From: Planctomycetota bacterium
GTDB taxonomy: Bacteria; Planctomycetota; SZUA-567; H5-PLA8
Assembly: GCA_027493525.1 (NCBI GenBank)
Contig: JAOSKN010000001.1
Span: 1,364,001-1,428,000 of the forward strand
Direction: 5' to 3'
Length of the DNA stretch: 64,000 nucleotides
Part shown: one piece after another, positions 25,584 through 34,082 of the stretch
Layout of the letters: each line of letters starts with the position of its first letter
Position numbering within the stretch: the stretch's first letter is position 1
The notes under the pieces: generated by a model
The model's database searches: none
What the model saw: the letters and a program-made list of their open reading frames with translations, nothing else
Told to the model about the DNA's origin: nothing
Made by a program: the position numbers and the translations under genes

Positions 25584-25599
25584 GCCGAACAGTATTGTG
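25584..25599. repeat. Right terminal inverted repeat of the IS
   Basis: GCCGAACAGTATTGTG, perfect inverted match to 24141-24156; followed by the TGCCA duplication at 25600-25604. Confidence 0.8.
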
Positions 25600-25600
25600 T

Positions 25601-25630
25601 GCCACGGGTCGGCGAAGCCGCCCCGTGCTG
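25601..25630. repeat. Copy 2 of the dispersed palindromic repeat
   Basis: GCCACGGGTCGGCGAAGCCG then CCCCGTGC, able to fold as a hairpin (GCCACGGG/CCCCGTGC arms). It differs at about two positions from the reverse complement of 63972-64000. The rest of 25605-25814 shows no gene. Confidence 0.65.
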
Positions 25631-25814
25631 AGCCGCACCCGTCGCCCGCCTCGAAGCCCGAGCCCGACATCCTGCGCGACCGCGGCCAGTACACGCCAGG
25701 ACCTCGCCGCATCGCCCACCACACGAGGCGTACGCTGCGCGCACGACCCGTGGCAAGCGTGGCGCGTTCGCGAAGCTGCTTTACGAACGGCCCCCGGTTC
25801 GGTACGGCATCCGT

Positions 25815-26747
25815 ATGAACCTGCACGGCCGCGACGCCTGGCTGATCCGGCCGGGTGCGCTGGGCGACGCCGTCCTGACGCTCCCCGCCGTCGAAACGCT
25901 CCTTGGCGCCGGCGCGCGGCGCGTCACCGTCCTCGGCACGCCGGGGTCGTGGGCCTGGCTGCCGCCGGACGAGCCCCGCGTCGCGGTGCGCGACTTCGGG
26001 GCGCCCGAATGGGCCGCGCTGGCCGCGCCCGGCTTGGAACTCCCGCCGCGCGCGCGCGCTGCCCTCGCCGGCGTGGCGCTGGCCGTGTGCTACCTGAAGA
26101 CCGGCGGCGCGCATGCCGTGCGCATCCTTGAAGAAGCCGGCGCGGCGCACGCCGTCGCGGCCGAACCTCCTCTGGCCGCCGGACCCGAACCGATCCACGC
26201 CTCGCACATCCTGCTCCGGCCGCTGCTCGACGCGGGCCTCAAGGCGACCGCCTCCGCACCGCTCACGCTTGGCCCGACGCCGCCCGCTCGCAACCAGGAA
26301 CCGCCTTGCCTCGCGCTCCATCCCGGCAGCGGAGGGCGCAGGAAGTGCTGGCCGGCCGAGCGCTACGCCGAACTCGCGCGGCGGGCCGCGGAGCGCTTCA
26401 AGCTGCGCGCGCTTCTGCTCGCCGGTCCCGCCGACGAGGCCGCGCGCGCGGCTTTCGGCGAGGCCGCGCACGGCGTCGCGTATGAGACTCTGCTCGAGCG
26501 GCCCCTCCGCGAGGTCGCGGCGCGCCTGGCGAACTGCCGCGCGTTCGTGGGCAACGACGCGGGCGTGACCCACTTGGCCGCGCGGTTCTGCCCCACGCTG
26601 GCGCTCTTCGGCCCCACCGACCCGCGTGTCTGGCGCCCGCTGGGACCGCGCGTGGAGGTGGTCCGTTCGATGGCGCCAGACGGGGCGATGGACGGCCTGG
26701 CGGCGGACGCGGTCCTGGACGCCTTGGGGCGGCTGCTGGCTCAATAA
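25815..26747 (+). CDS. Glycosyltransferase family 9 (heptosyltransferase-like)
   Basis: A 310-residue protein with the GT9 layout: an N-terminal DAWLIRPGALGDAVLTLPAV loop (the nucleotide-sugar fold start), middle LALHPGSGGRRKCWPAERYA (the conserved HPGSG.. KxW segment) and CRAFVGNDAGVTHLAA followed by LFGPTDP. These motifs are those of ADP-heptose:LPS heptosyltransferases. It probably adds a sugar in lipopolysaccharide or another surface glycan. It is monocistronic as far as can be seen; the upstream flank is the IS and palindrome. Confidence 0.85.
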   Translation: MNLHGRDAWLIRPGALGDAVLTLPAVETLLGAGARRVTVLGTPGSWAWLPPDEPRVAVRDFGAPEWAALAAPGLELPPRARAALAGVALAVCYLKTGGAHAVRILEEAGAAHAVAAEPPLAAGPEPIHASHILLRPLLDAGLKATASAPLTLGPTPPARNQEPPCLALHPGSGGRRKCWPAERYAELARRAAERFKLRALLLAGPADEAARAAFGEAAHGVAYETLLERPLREVAARLANCRAFVGNDAGVTHLAARFCPTLALFGPTDPRVWRPLGPRVEVVRSMAPDGAMDGLAADAVLDALGRLLAQ

Positions 26748-26905
26748 ATCGGCATACGAAGCGTCCCACGCGCCGCGGCTGGCTCCCGGTCCCACACGTG
26801 CAGCAACTTTCACGCGGATAGTTGTTGATTGCCGCTCCACTCGGTGTACGCATGTTATACGTATTACTTGGCTAATTTTGGCATGCAGGACCCGAGGACC
26901 CCATC

Positions 26906-28954
26906 ATGCGCACCGGCCGCTCGCGGACCCTTCCCCTGCTCGGAGCCGTCCTGCTGGCGGGGTCGCTGCGCGCGCCGGGCGCCGAGCCCGAGTGGGTCGT
27001 GCGCCCCGAGATGCGCCTCCCGCCGGGCCAGCCCGGAGCCGACGGGCTCGAACGCGGCCCGCTACCGGGCCCCATCGGGCAGCAGTTGAAGGGCGTCCAT
27101 CCGCGCATCCTCTTTACGGCCGAGCGCCTCGAGCAGTTGAAAGCGCTCGTGCGGACCCAGCCGGACTACCAGGCGCTCTACAAGAACCTGCTCAGCGAGG
27201 CCGACTACTGCGCGAAGAAGGACCCGCCGGATACCGGCACGGACAGCGAGGACGACGCGGGCGAGGAACTCTGGCAGCGCAAGGTCGGGAAGGCGATCCC
27301 GAATCTGGCGCTCGCCTACCTGCTCAGCGGCGACGCGAAGTACCTTGCCGCAGCGAAGAAGCACATCGAGAAGTCGCTCTCGTACAAGACCTGGGGCCAG
27401 GGCAAATTCGAGGGCTGCGACCTGGCGGCCGGACATCAGTTGCTCGGGATCGCGCTGGGCTACGACTGGCTCCACGCGGCGCTGAGCCCCGAGGAACGGG
27501 CGCGCATCCGCGAGGGCCTCGCCGCGCGCGCGCGGACGATGGCCTCCAAAGCGGCGGGCAAAAAAGTCTGGTGGCACTCGGCCTACCTTCAGAACCATCT
27601 CTGCGTCAACGGCTGCGGGCTGGCCACCGCGGGCTTCGCGCTCTACGACGAGGACCCCGACGCCGGCGCTTGGGTCCGCTTTTTCCACGCCAAGCTGCTG
27701 ACGGTCATGGAACACCTCATGCCCGACGGCACGAGCCACGAAGGCTACGGGTACTGGAGCTACGGGATCCAGCACCTCTTGCAGTACCTGGAACAGTCGC
27801 GCGACCTGCTGGGCATCGACTTGTACCGTGGCGGCGGCGTGGAACACCCCTGGCTGAAGCGCGGCGCGGCCTATGCCCTCTACCTGGCCGCCCCGCGCGG
27901 ACTCTTCAAGGACGGACGGCGGACGATGCTCAATTTCGCCGACTGTTCCGAGCAGGGCGCGCAGCCGACGTACATCGCGCGCATCCTCGCCGCGCGCTAC
28001 CCCTCGACGCCCTGGGCCGGCGCGGCGCAGTGGCTCGCCAACGAGTTGCAGGCCGCCGGCGCCGACGCGACCTGGCAGGCCTACTACCTCAATCTGGCCT
28101 GCTACGACCCGCGCGTCGCGCCCGCGCCGCCGGACCGGCTGCCCACGCAGCACCGCTTCGACAACCTGGACCTCGCCGTCTCGCGCAGCGGCTGGGATGG
28201 CCGCGAGAGCGTCCTGGCCGTGAAGTGCGGCCCCCCGGAAGGGCACAAGAATCTAAAGGTGGAGATCGCCAACAGCGGCGGGCACGCGCACCCCGACGCC
28301 GGTCACTTCATCTTCGTCGCGCGCGGCGCCTTCCTCTGCGTGGACGACGGCGGCGGCGTGAAGCAGACCGCGCGGCACAGCACGCTCCTGGTGGACGGCA
28401 AGGGCCAGAAGGGCGACGCGGGGGGCGAGTTCGACATGCGCGCGTGGTGGGCCGATCCGCGCGCCCCGCGCATCGTGAAAGCCAGCAGCACGCCCGCCGA
28501 GGACCTGATCGAATGCGACGTCGCGCCGGCCTATCCGCCCGAGCGCGGCGTCGCGGTCTTCCGCCGCGCCTTCAAGTTCGCCAAGCCCGACGTCGTGCTG
28601 CTTGCCGATCACGTCGAGACGCGAGCCCCCGCGGCGCTGGAGTGGCGCTTCCACGCCGGCGGGCAACTCGAAAAGGTCTCCGAGAACGTCTTCCGCGCGG
28701 CGCAGGGCGAGGCCGTGCTGGAGCTTTGCGTCCTCGAGCCTGCCGGCCTGCGCGCGACGATCGGGAAGCTCGACGGCAGGAAGGACCGCTCCTACCTGAG
28801 CCTCGCGCCGGCCGAGAAGACCGCGAAGGCCGATTTGAAAGTCATCTTCCGCGCGCGCGACGCGAAGGACGCCACGCCCTTCCAGCCGGTGTTGGAGAAG
28901 AACGCCGTGCGCGTGAACGCCGGCGGAAAAAGCCTGAATCTGACCCTGCCCTGA
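26906..28954 (+). CDS. Exported heparinase II/III-like polysaccharide lyase family protein
   Basis: A 682-residue protein with a signal peptide (1-25). Residues about 60-370 form an alpha-helical toroid with HPRILFTAERLEQLKALVRT at its start and QNHLCVNGCGLATAGFALYD and HEGYGYWSYGIQHLLQYLEQ in the middle, as in heparinase II/III-type and alginate-lyase-like proteins. The C-terminal beta-sandwich has NSGGHAHPDAGHFIFVARG, the usual heparinase II/III histidine motif. Asn, His and Tyr candidates for catalysis are present (NHL, HEGYGYW). The stop codon lies within a 22-bp inverted repeat arm that begins a 170-bp element. An extended -10 (TGTTATACG near 26852) may drive it. Confidence 0.82.
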   Translation: MRTGRSRTLPLLGAVLLAGSLRAPGAEPEWVVRPEMRLPPGQPGADGLERGPLPGPIGQQLKGVHPRILFTAERLEQLKALVRTQPDYQALYKNLLSEADYCAKKDPPDTGTDSEDDAGEELWQRKVGKAIPNLALAYLLSGDAKYLAAAKKHIEKSLSYKTWGQGKFEGCDLAAGHQLLGIALGYDWLHAALSPEERARIREGLAARARTMASKAAGKKVWWHSAYLQNHLCVNGCGLATAGFALYDEDPDAGAWVRFFHAKLLTVMEHLMPDGTSHEGYGYWSYGIQHLLQYLEQSRDLLGIDLYRGGGVEHPWLKRGAAYALYLAAPRGLFKDGRRTMLNFADCSEQGAQPTYIARILAARYPSTPWAGAAQWLANELQAAGADATWQAYYLNLACYDPRVAPAPPDRLPTQHRFDNLDLAVSRSGWDGRESVLAVKCGPPEGHKNLKVEIANSGGHAHPDAGHFIFVARGAFLCVDDGGGVKQTARHSTLLVDGKGQKGDAGGEFDMRAWWADPRAPRIVKASSTPAEDLIECDVAPAYPPERGVAVFRRAFKFAKPDVVLLADHVETRAPAALEWRFHAGGQLEKVSENVFRAAQGEAVLELCVLEPAGLRATIGKLDGRKDRSYLSLAPAEKTAKADLKVIFRARDAKDATPFQPVLEKNAVRVNAGGKSLNLTLP

Positions 28955-29120
28955 GTACGGCGCCGCAGAAGTAACTGGCCCAATGCGCCGAGCATCTTGC
29001 CCCGGGTCGAGGCGCGACGAGGGAGCATATCGGGACGAAGATCTGTGACCGAGGCGCTACGAAGAGCCGGGGCAAAAGGCCCCAGCAGTGGGTCAGGAAC
29101 TTCTGCGGCGCTGTACTGAG
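28951..29120. repeat. 170-bp element with 22-bp imperfect terminal inverted repeats (MITE-like or structured RNA)
   Basis: The arms 28951-28972 (CTGAGTACGGCGCCGCAGAA..) and 29099-29120 pair at 20 of 22 positions. Further inward, CTTGCCCCGGG near 29002-29012 pairs with CCGGGGCAAAAG near 29068-29079, so the whole segment can fold into one long imperfect hairpin with a GACGAGGGAGC..ACGAAG-rich apex. No protein is encoded. The left arm includes the stop codon of the heparinase-like gene. Confidence 0.6.
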
Positions 29121-29187
29121 TCCGTGCGCTGTATTCCCATGCGCCACGCCGGTAGAATGACCACGCTTTGCACGCGGAGGTCCGTTC

Positions 29188-29706
29188 TTGAGCCGGCTCA
29201 TCGAATTCTACGCCGGGCGCGGCGGCGACCACCGCGGCCGCACGCTCGCCGAGATCCAGGGCTGGGACGACCGGGCCCTGGAGTTCACGCACGATTACAT
29301 CCAATGGCTCTTCCCGACCGCGCGGCGCAGCGCCTTCAATCCCTACGCGCCTGAACTCCCGGCGGCGGACATCGCCGAGTTCCACGCCCGCGAGGACCTG
29401 CGCGCGAACCTGCGGGCATCGTTCCTGCGCATGCTGGCGTTCTACGGCCTGGCCCTGGATCGCGATGGCGCGAAATTGAAGATCGCGCGCGGGCCCAACT
29501 GGGAGGACCGCGGGCCGAAGTGGCTCCGCCTGGGCGACCACAACCACCTGCGCATCACGCGCATCCTCGACAGCCTCTGCACCCTGGGCCTGAAGGATGA
29601 AGCGCGCGCGTTCCTGGCCGCGCTGCTGGAGCTGGCGGAATCGGACGAGGGCCGCGCCGCGCTCGAACCCGTAACGCTGGATTTCTGGCGCCGCGCCGAG
29701 AAGTAA
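29188..29706 (+). CDS. OGFr-domain protein (opioid growth factor receptor conserved region)
   Basis: A 172-residue protein with TTG start (GGAGG at 29176-29180 supports it). Residues 5-60 contain the OGFr_N pattern: FYAGRGGDHRGRTLAEIQGW, then DRALEFTHDYIQWLFPT, then FNPYAPEL. The family was named from vertebrate OGFr but occurs widely in bacteria with no proven role. The rest is helical. It lies 24 bp upstream of moaD on the same strand and may be cotranscribed. Confidence 0.85.
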   Translation: MSRLIEFYAGRGGDHRGRTLAEIQGWDDRALEFTHDYIQWLFPTARRSAFNPYAPELPAADIAEFHAREDLRANLRASFLRMLAFYGLALDRDGAKLKIARGPNWEDRGPKWLRLGDHNHLRITRILDSLCTLGLKDEARAFLAALLELAESDEGRAALEPVTLDFWRRAEK

Positions 29707-29729
29707 GGCGTTGGAGGCAAGGCCGCACG

Positions 29730-29975
29730 ATGGACGTCACGCTGCGCTACCACGCCCTGCTGCGCGAGAAGACCGGGCGCGCCGAGGAGCCCCAGGCGCT
29801 CCCCGCCGGCGCCACGGTGAACGACGCGCTGCGCGCGTTCTTCGAGCGCTACCCCGCGCTGCGCGGCCTGGAAGGCCGGCTGCACGTGGCCGTCGACGAC
29901 GAGTTCGCCGCGCCCGACGACAGGCTCAAGCCCGGCGCGCGCGTGGACCTCTTGCCGCCCTTCGGAGGAGGCTGA
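29730..29975 (+). CDS. moaD: Molybdopterin synthase small subunit MoaD-like (ThiS fold)
   Basis: An 81-residue beta-grasp protein: MDVTLRYHALLREKTGR at the start, PAGATVNDALRAF in the middle, and C-terminus LLPPFGGG. The Gly-Gly end is needed for thiocarboxylation by MoeB; here one extra glycine follows, ending GGG. Its partner MoaE is the next gene, starting 1 bp after the stop, with the GGAGGAGG codons of the Gly tail also serving as its ribosome-binding site. Together they convert precursor Z (cPMP) to molybdopterin. Confidence 0.85.
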   Translation: MDVTLRYHALLREKTGRAEEPQALPAGATVNDALRAFFERYPALRGLEGRLHVAVDDEFAAPDDRLKPGARVDLLPPFGGG

Positions 29976-29976
29976 G

Positions 29977-30423
29977 ATGAGCGACCTGCCGCGCGTGGCC
30001 TTGGTCCGCGAGGCGCTTGACCCGGATAAGCTCGCGCGGGCGGTCGCGCGTCCCGACGCCGGCGCGGTCGTCACCTTCGTCGGCGTCACGCGCGACCATC
30101 ACGACGGGCGGCGCGTCCGGCATCTGGCCTACGAGGCCCACGAGCCGCTCGCCCTCCGCGCCATGCAGGAGCTTGCGGCCGCCGCGCGCGCGCAGTTCGG
30201 GATCGCCGAGGCCGCCGTCTGGCACCGCCTGGGCAGGCTGGAGATCGGCGAGGCCAGCGTCGCGATCGCGGTGAGCGCCGCGCACCGCGCCGCGGCCTTC
30301 GACGCCTGCCGCTGGCTCATCGACAACCTGAAGACCGGCGTGCCGATCTTCAAGCACGAGCACTACGCCGACGGCGGCGAGCCGGCCTGGGTCGGTCCCG
30401 ACGGGAAGCCCGTGGTCTTCTGA
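29977..30423 (+). CDS. moaE: Molybdopterin synthase catalytic subunit MoaE
   Basis: A 148-residue protein with the family motifs GAVVTFVGVTRDHHDGRRV, LAYEAHEPLALRAM, HRLGRLEIGEASVAIAVSA and the active-site lysine region GVPIFKHEHYADGGE. It forms a heterotetramer with MoaD and inserts the dithiolene sulfurs. The ribosome-binding site lies inside the end of moaD. No other molybdenum cofactor genes are in the window. Confidence 0.92.
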   Translation: MSDLPRVALVREALDPDKLARAVARPDAGAVVTFVGVTRDHHDGRRVRHLAYEAHEPLALRAMQELAAAARAQFGIAEAAVWHRLGRLEIGEASVAIAVSAAHRAAAFDACRWLIDNLKTGVPIFKHEHYADGGEPAWVGPDGKPVVF

Positions 30424-30520
30424 ACGCCGCCGTTCCACGCCTTTCGGCGCCCGGAAACGTGGTATAGTTCGTGTTCCCGGCCGCGCCGCGCGGCCGGCTT
30501 TCCCGGCTTCAAGGTTCAGC

Positions 30521-31780
30521 ATGGCCAAATCCAGATCTCGGTCCGTCACCGGCAGAAGCTCAATAAGTTCCACGGGCGCACGGCGGCACGCGAAGCCTTC
30601 CGCGCGCGCCCAAGCCACCAAGGCCGAGCGCGAACTGATCCCCGCGCCCGTGCGCGAGGAGGACGGGCCCGTCCCGCTGCGCGCGGAGAGGGTCGAGCCC
30701 TCCGCCCCGCCGCCGGAGACCGCGGCGCACGCGCCCCAAGCGCCGGCTTGCGCCGTGCCCAAGCTCTCGCGCAAACAACTGGAAGCGAAGATTCGGGAAC
30801 TGATCGACCTGCAGGGCACGCACCCCGACGACGACCTGGTCGAGGATCTCATCGTCACCGCGTTGCGAACCGTCCGCGACGGGACCACGCGCGGCGAGTT
30901 GAAGATCATGGCCGCCGCGCTGCGCGAACTGCGCTACGCCTTCGAGATCTTCCGCGAGTACACCCACCACCGGAAGATCACCGTCTTCGGCTCCGCCCGC
31001 ACGCCCCCGACCCACCCCGAGTACGAGCAGGCGCGCCGCTTCAGCGCCGAGATGGTCGCGCGCGGGTTCATGGTCATCACCGGCGCGGGCCCCGGCATCA
31101 TGGAGGCCGCGCAGGGCGGCGCGGGGCGCGACAAGAGCTTCGGCGTGAACATCCGCCTGCCCTTCGAGCAGAGCGCCAACCCCGTGATCCACGGCGACCG
31201 CAAGCTGATCCACTTCCGCTACTTCTTCACGCGCAAACTCTGCTTCGTGAAGGAGGCCTCCGCGATCGCGCTCTTTCCCGGCGGCTTTGGCACCCACGAC
31301 GAAGGCTTCGAGACGCTCACCCTGGTCCAGACCGGCAAGGCCGGCATCGTGCCCATCGTCTTCATCGACAAGCCCGGCGGCAGCTACTGGCGCGAGTGGG
31401 CCGACTACGTCGCCGACCACCTGCTCGGCAAGGGCCTGATCAGCCCCGACGACATGTCGCTCTTCAAGGTCACCGACGATCCGATGTGGGCGGCCGACGA
31501 AATCTCCCAGTTCTACCGCCGCTACCATTCCAGCCGCTTCGTGAAGGACCGCCTGGTGATCCGCATGCTTTCCCCGCTCCCCGAGGGCGCCATCGACCGG
31601 CTCAACCGCGAGTTCTCCGAACTCTTCACCAAGCCCCGCGGCGGCGTACGCGCGGGAAACGCGCTGCCTGAGGAAGCCGACCAGCCGGACCTGGCCGCGC
31701 TCCCGCGCCTGATCCTCGACTTCAACCGCCGCGGCTACGGGCGCCTGCGCCAGTTCATCGACGCGATCAACCGGGATTAA
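30521..31780 (+). CDS. LOG-family protein (cytokinin-activating phosphoribohydrolase-like)
   Basis: A 419-residue protein. Residues 1-90 are a charged, low-complexity N-terminal extension. From about 150 the LOG Rossmann fold is seen: ITVFGSARTPPTHPEYEQAR, VITGAGPGIMEAAQ and PGGFGT (253-258) followed by HDEGFETLTLVQTGK. The family motif PGGxGTxxE has Asp-Glu here (PGGFGTHDE). LOG enzymes hydrolyse nucleoside 5'-monophosphates; several relatives were long called lysine decarboxylases in error. The length fits the larger TIGR00730-like 'group with extra C-terminal helices'. A TATAGT near 30464 may be its -10 element. Confidence 0.85.
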   Translation: MAKSRSRSVTGRSSISSTGARRHAKPSARAQATKAERELIPAPVREEDGPVPLRAERVEPSAPPPETAAHAPQAPACAVPKLSRKQLEAKIRELIDLQGTHPDDDLVEDLIVTALRTVRDGTTRGELKIMAAALRELRYAFEIFREYTHHRKITVFGSARTPPTHPEYEQARRFSAEMVARGFMVITGAGPGIMEAAQGGAGRDKSFGVNIRLPFEQSANPVIHGDRKLIHFRYFFTRKLCFVKEASAIALFPGGFGTHDEGFETLTLVQTGKAGIVPIVFIDKPGGSYWREWADYVADHLLGKGLISPDDMSLFKVTDDPMWAADEISQFYRRYHSSRFVKDRLVIRMLSPLPEGAIDRLNREFSELFTKPRGGVRAGNALPEEADQPDLAALPRLILDFNRRGYGRLRQFIDAINRD

Positions 31781-31909
31781 CCGTTCGCCGCGCCGCGAGT
31801 TGCGCCCGCGCGCGCTCGGCCCCGACCAATTAACCGCCAAATTGGCTGCTCAAATTCACTCCCGCCGGGTGTATGCTGAACCGTCCCGGGGCTCCGGCGG
31901 AGGAACGCC

Positions 31910-33079
31910 ATGCAAACGAGCGCACGAACCGCGGCCTGGCCGGCGATGCTGCTGGGCGCCATCCTGGTCCTGATGCTCCACGCCGTCCCGGCGCGCGCGG
32001 CCGACGACGGCCCCATCGACATGAACCGCGCGAAATCGCTGTACCAGAAGAAGCAGAAGGGCGAGGCGCTCACGGCCGACGAACAGGCCTACCTCGACCG
32101 CGCCCTCCAGGAACGGAATAAGCGCCAGGGCGGCGAAAGGCCGGGCGGCAACCCCGGCGCGAATCCCAACGGCCGCGCGCCGCGCTCGGTGGGCAAGCCC
32201 ACGACGGGCATGGTTCCGCTCACCGAACTCGGGACCGGCAGCTACAAAGGCCAGGACGGCGGGCTGTACGGGGGCGGCCTCAACGAACCGCCCGCCGCAT
32301 TGCAGGCCGCCGCGACGGTCGCGCTGAAGCAGATTCAGCCGCTCAACACGGAGGGCCGGCCCGCCGACGACGGCCGGATCGTGCTCATCTCGATCAGCAT
32401 GTCCAACGCGACGCACGAATTCTCCACTTTCAAACCCCTCGCCGACCGCGATCCCGAGAAGTCCGGGAAGCTGGCCATCGTCGATTGCGCGCAGAGCGGG
32501 ATGGCCATGGCCGAATGGTCGCGGCCCGATGCCAACACTTGGCGGGAAGCCGAACGGCGGCTCAAGGAGGCCGGCGTCACGCCCGCCCAGGTCCAGGTCG
32601 CCTGGATCAAGCTCGCCAACAAGCACCCCGGCGGCGAACTGGACGCCCACGGCAAGAAACTGCAAGCCGACGCCGAGCGCGTCGTCAACAACGCGAAGCA
32701 GCTCTTCCCCAACCTGCGCATCGGCTACCTGAGCAGCCGCATCTACGGCGGCTACGCCGACGGGAACCTGAACCCCGAGCCCTTCGCCTACGAGGGCGCA
32801 TTCGCCGTGCGCTGGCTGATCCAGGACCAGGTGAGAGGCAAGTCCGAGTTGAACTACGATCCGGCCCGCGGCGAGGTCCGTGCGCCCGTGCTGCTATGGG
32901 GCCCTTACCTCTGGGCCGACGGCACGACCCCGCGCAAGGGGGACGGACTGGTCTGGAACCGCGAGGACCTCGCCGACGACGGCGTGCATCCGTCCGGCAG
33001 CGGCCGCGAGAAGGTCGCCCAGATGCTTCTCAAGTACTTCAAGACCGACCCGAACGCCAAAAGCTGGTTCCTGAAGTAG
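31910..33079 (+). CDS. Exported SGNH-hydrolase-like protein of planctomycete type
   Basis: A 389-residue protein with GGAGG before the ATG and a signal peptide (1-31). Residues about 105-260 carry MVPLTELGTGSYKGQDGGLY and IVLISISMSNATHEFSTF, then the near-terminal DDGVHPSGSGREKVAQML, which matches SGNH block V (DxxH). The expected GDS block I is not obvious; SISMSNATHEF stands at its place. A C-terminal ester hydrolase activity is possible but unproven. An intrinsic terminator follows. Confidence 0.68.
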   Translation: MQTSARTAAWPAMLLGAILVLMLHAVPARAADDGPIDMNRAKSLYQKKQKGEALTADEQAYLDRALQERNKRQGGERPGGNPGANPNGRAPRSVGKPTTGMVPLTELGTGSYKGQDGGLYGGGLNEPPAALQAAATVALKQIQPLNTEGRPADDGRIVLISISMSNATHEFSTFKPLADRDPEKSGKLAIVDCAQSGMAMAEWSRPDANTWREAERRLKEAGVTPAQVQVAWIKLANKHPGGELDAHGKKLQADAERVVNNAKQLFPNLRIGYLSSRIYGGYADGNLNPEPFAYEGAFAVRWLIQDQVRGKSELNYDPARGEVRAPVLLWGPYLWADGTTPRKGDGLVWNREDLADDGVHPSGSGREKVAQMLLKYFKTDPNAKSWFLK

Positions 33080-33132
33080 CCGCTCTCGCCATCCCTGCTC
33101 CGCCCGGAGGAGTGAAGGCCGGAAAGGCGCAT

Positions 33133-33160
33133 GGCCGCGCGTGGTTCGCGCGGCCTTTTT
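33133..33160 (+). terminator. Intrinsic terminator after the SGNH-like gene
   Basis: GGCCGCGCG, loop TGGTT, CGCGCGGCC, then TTTTT (33156-33160): a 9-bp perfect GC stem with a T tail, 54 bp past the stop at 33079. Confidence 0.88.
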
Positions 33161-33188
33161 CATGCGTGCCGCGCCATGAGCCGAATCG

Positions 33189-33927
33189 TCAGACGCCCAC
33201 CGTCTCCGGCAGGCGCTCGAACTCGATCGGCTGCATCTTCGACGCGCCCGAGGCGCGTTCGCGTTCCCGCACGTAGGCGAAGACGAGGTTCCGGCGGCCG
33301 CGCTCGGAACGGTTCGGCCCCGAGTGGTGCGGCAGGGCGCAGTGGAAGAAAAAGCGCGTCGCCGGGCGCGGCGCAAACCGGCACGGCCTGCCGCGCCAGG
33401 GCGGCCTGCGCGGGGTCGTCGAGGTCCATGTCCCCCGTCCCCGCGCGCGGTGGAAGCAGCCCGAGCTTGTGCGCACCCGGCACGACTTGCAGGCAGCCGT
33501 TCTCCGCGTCGGCGGACTCCAGGAAGACCATCAGCGAAAGCATGTTCGGGTGGTCCCAGTTGACCCCGTCCTGGTGCCAGTTGATGGGACGCGCCACACG
33601 CGGCGCCTTAACGACCATCATGTTATGCCGGTTCACGCACCAGACGGCGTCTTCGCCGAGGAGCTGCCGCGCAGCCGCGCAGCCGCGCGCGTCAAGCGCC
33701 GCCGCGCGAAAGGCCTCGTGCCGCGACGCGATCCGCGAGAGCCGGAAGACCGCGGGGGCCGCGGCTTCCATCAGGTCCCACGCGCCGCGCGTCCGTTCGT
33801 CCCGCGCGCGCGCCAGCTCCGCGTCGGCCAGGGCCTTCAGCCGCTCGACCTCCGCCGCGTCCAGCCAGTTGGGGATGCGGAGGTAGCCCTGGTCGCGAAA
33901 GAAGTCGATCTCGGTGCGCGTCAGCAT
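33189..33927 (-). pseudogene. Phytanoyl-CoA dioxygenase-like gene, frameshifted near its 3' end
   Basis: The ATG at 33927 starts a PhyH-type protein: FFRDQGYLRIPNWLDAAEVE, then INWHQDGVNW (iron ligands His and Asp) and GCLQVVPGAHKLG. After VCAAPGDALF the frame leaves the family pattern, but the expected end, FFHCALPHHSGPNRSERGRR with the second iron His and the 2-oxoglutarate Arg, is found in the next frame up to a stop at 33189. The switch falls at a run of five A (33349-33353 on the plus strand); removing one base would restore a 245-residue protein. Either an assembly error or a genuine mutation. Adjacent AraC regulator suggests substrate-dependent control. Confidence 0.8.
33349..33353. 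other. Frameshift site in the PhyH gene (five-A run)
   Basis: One base fewer here would join the two parts of the PhyH frame into GDALFFHCALPHHSG. See the pseudogene entry. Confidence 0.75.
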
Positions 33928-34082
33928 GGCGGGGATCCTCGTGTACCTTTTCCGGACATCGGCTAGGCAGGAGGCGTCACCCGCCCCGGCCCGATGCGCC
34001 AATCTTTCCATATAAACTCAGGGAAGTCGTTAGCCGGCCCGGACGATCCGTTTATCAATTTCAGACATGCCCCTGAGCCGAT

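Larger units (their letters stand above)
24141..25599 (-). mobile_element. IS4-family insertion sequence, 1459 bp, apparently intact
   Basis: The ends are 16-bp perfect inverted repeats starting CACAATACTGTTCGGC (24141-24156 and, inverted, 25584-25599), with weaker similarity continuing inward (TTGCGTG..). A 5-bp direct duplication TGCCA flanks it. One full-length transposase gene lies inside on the minus strand. The outer flanks are copies of the same palindromic element, so the insertion target was that repeat. Confidence 0.85.
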
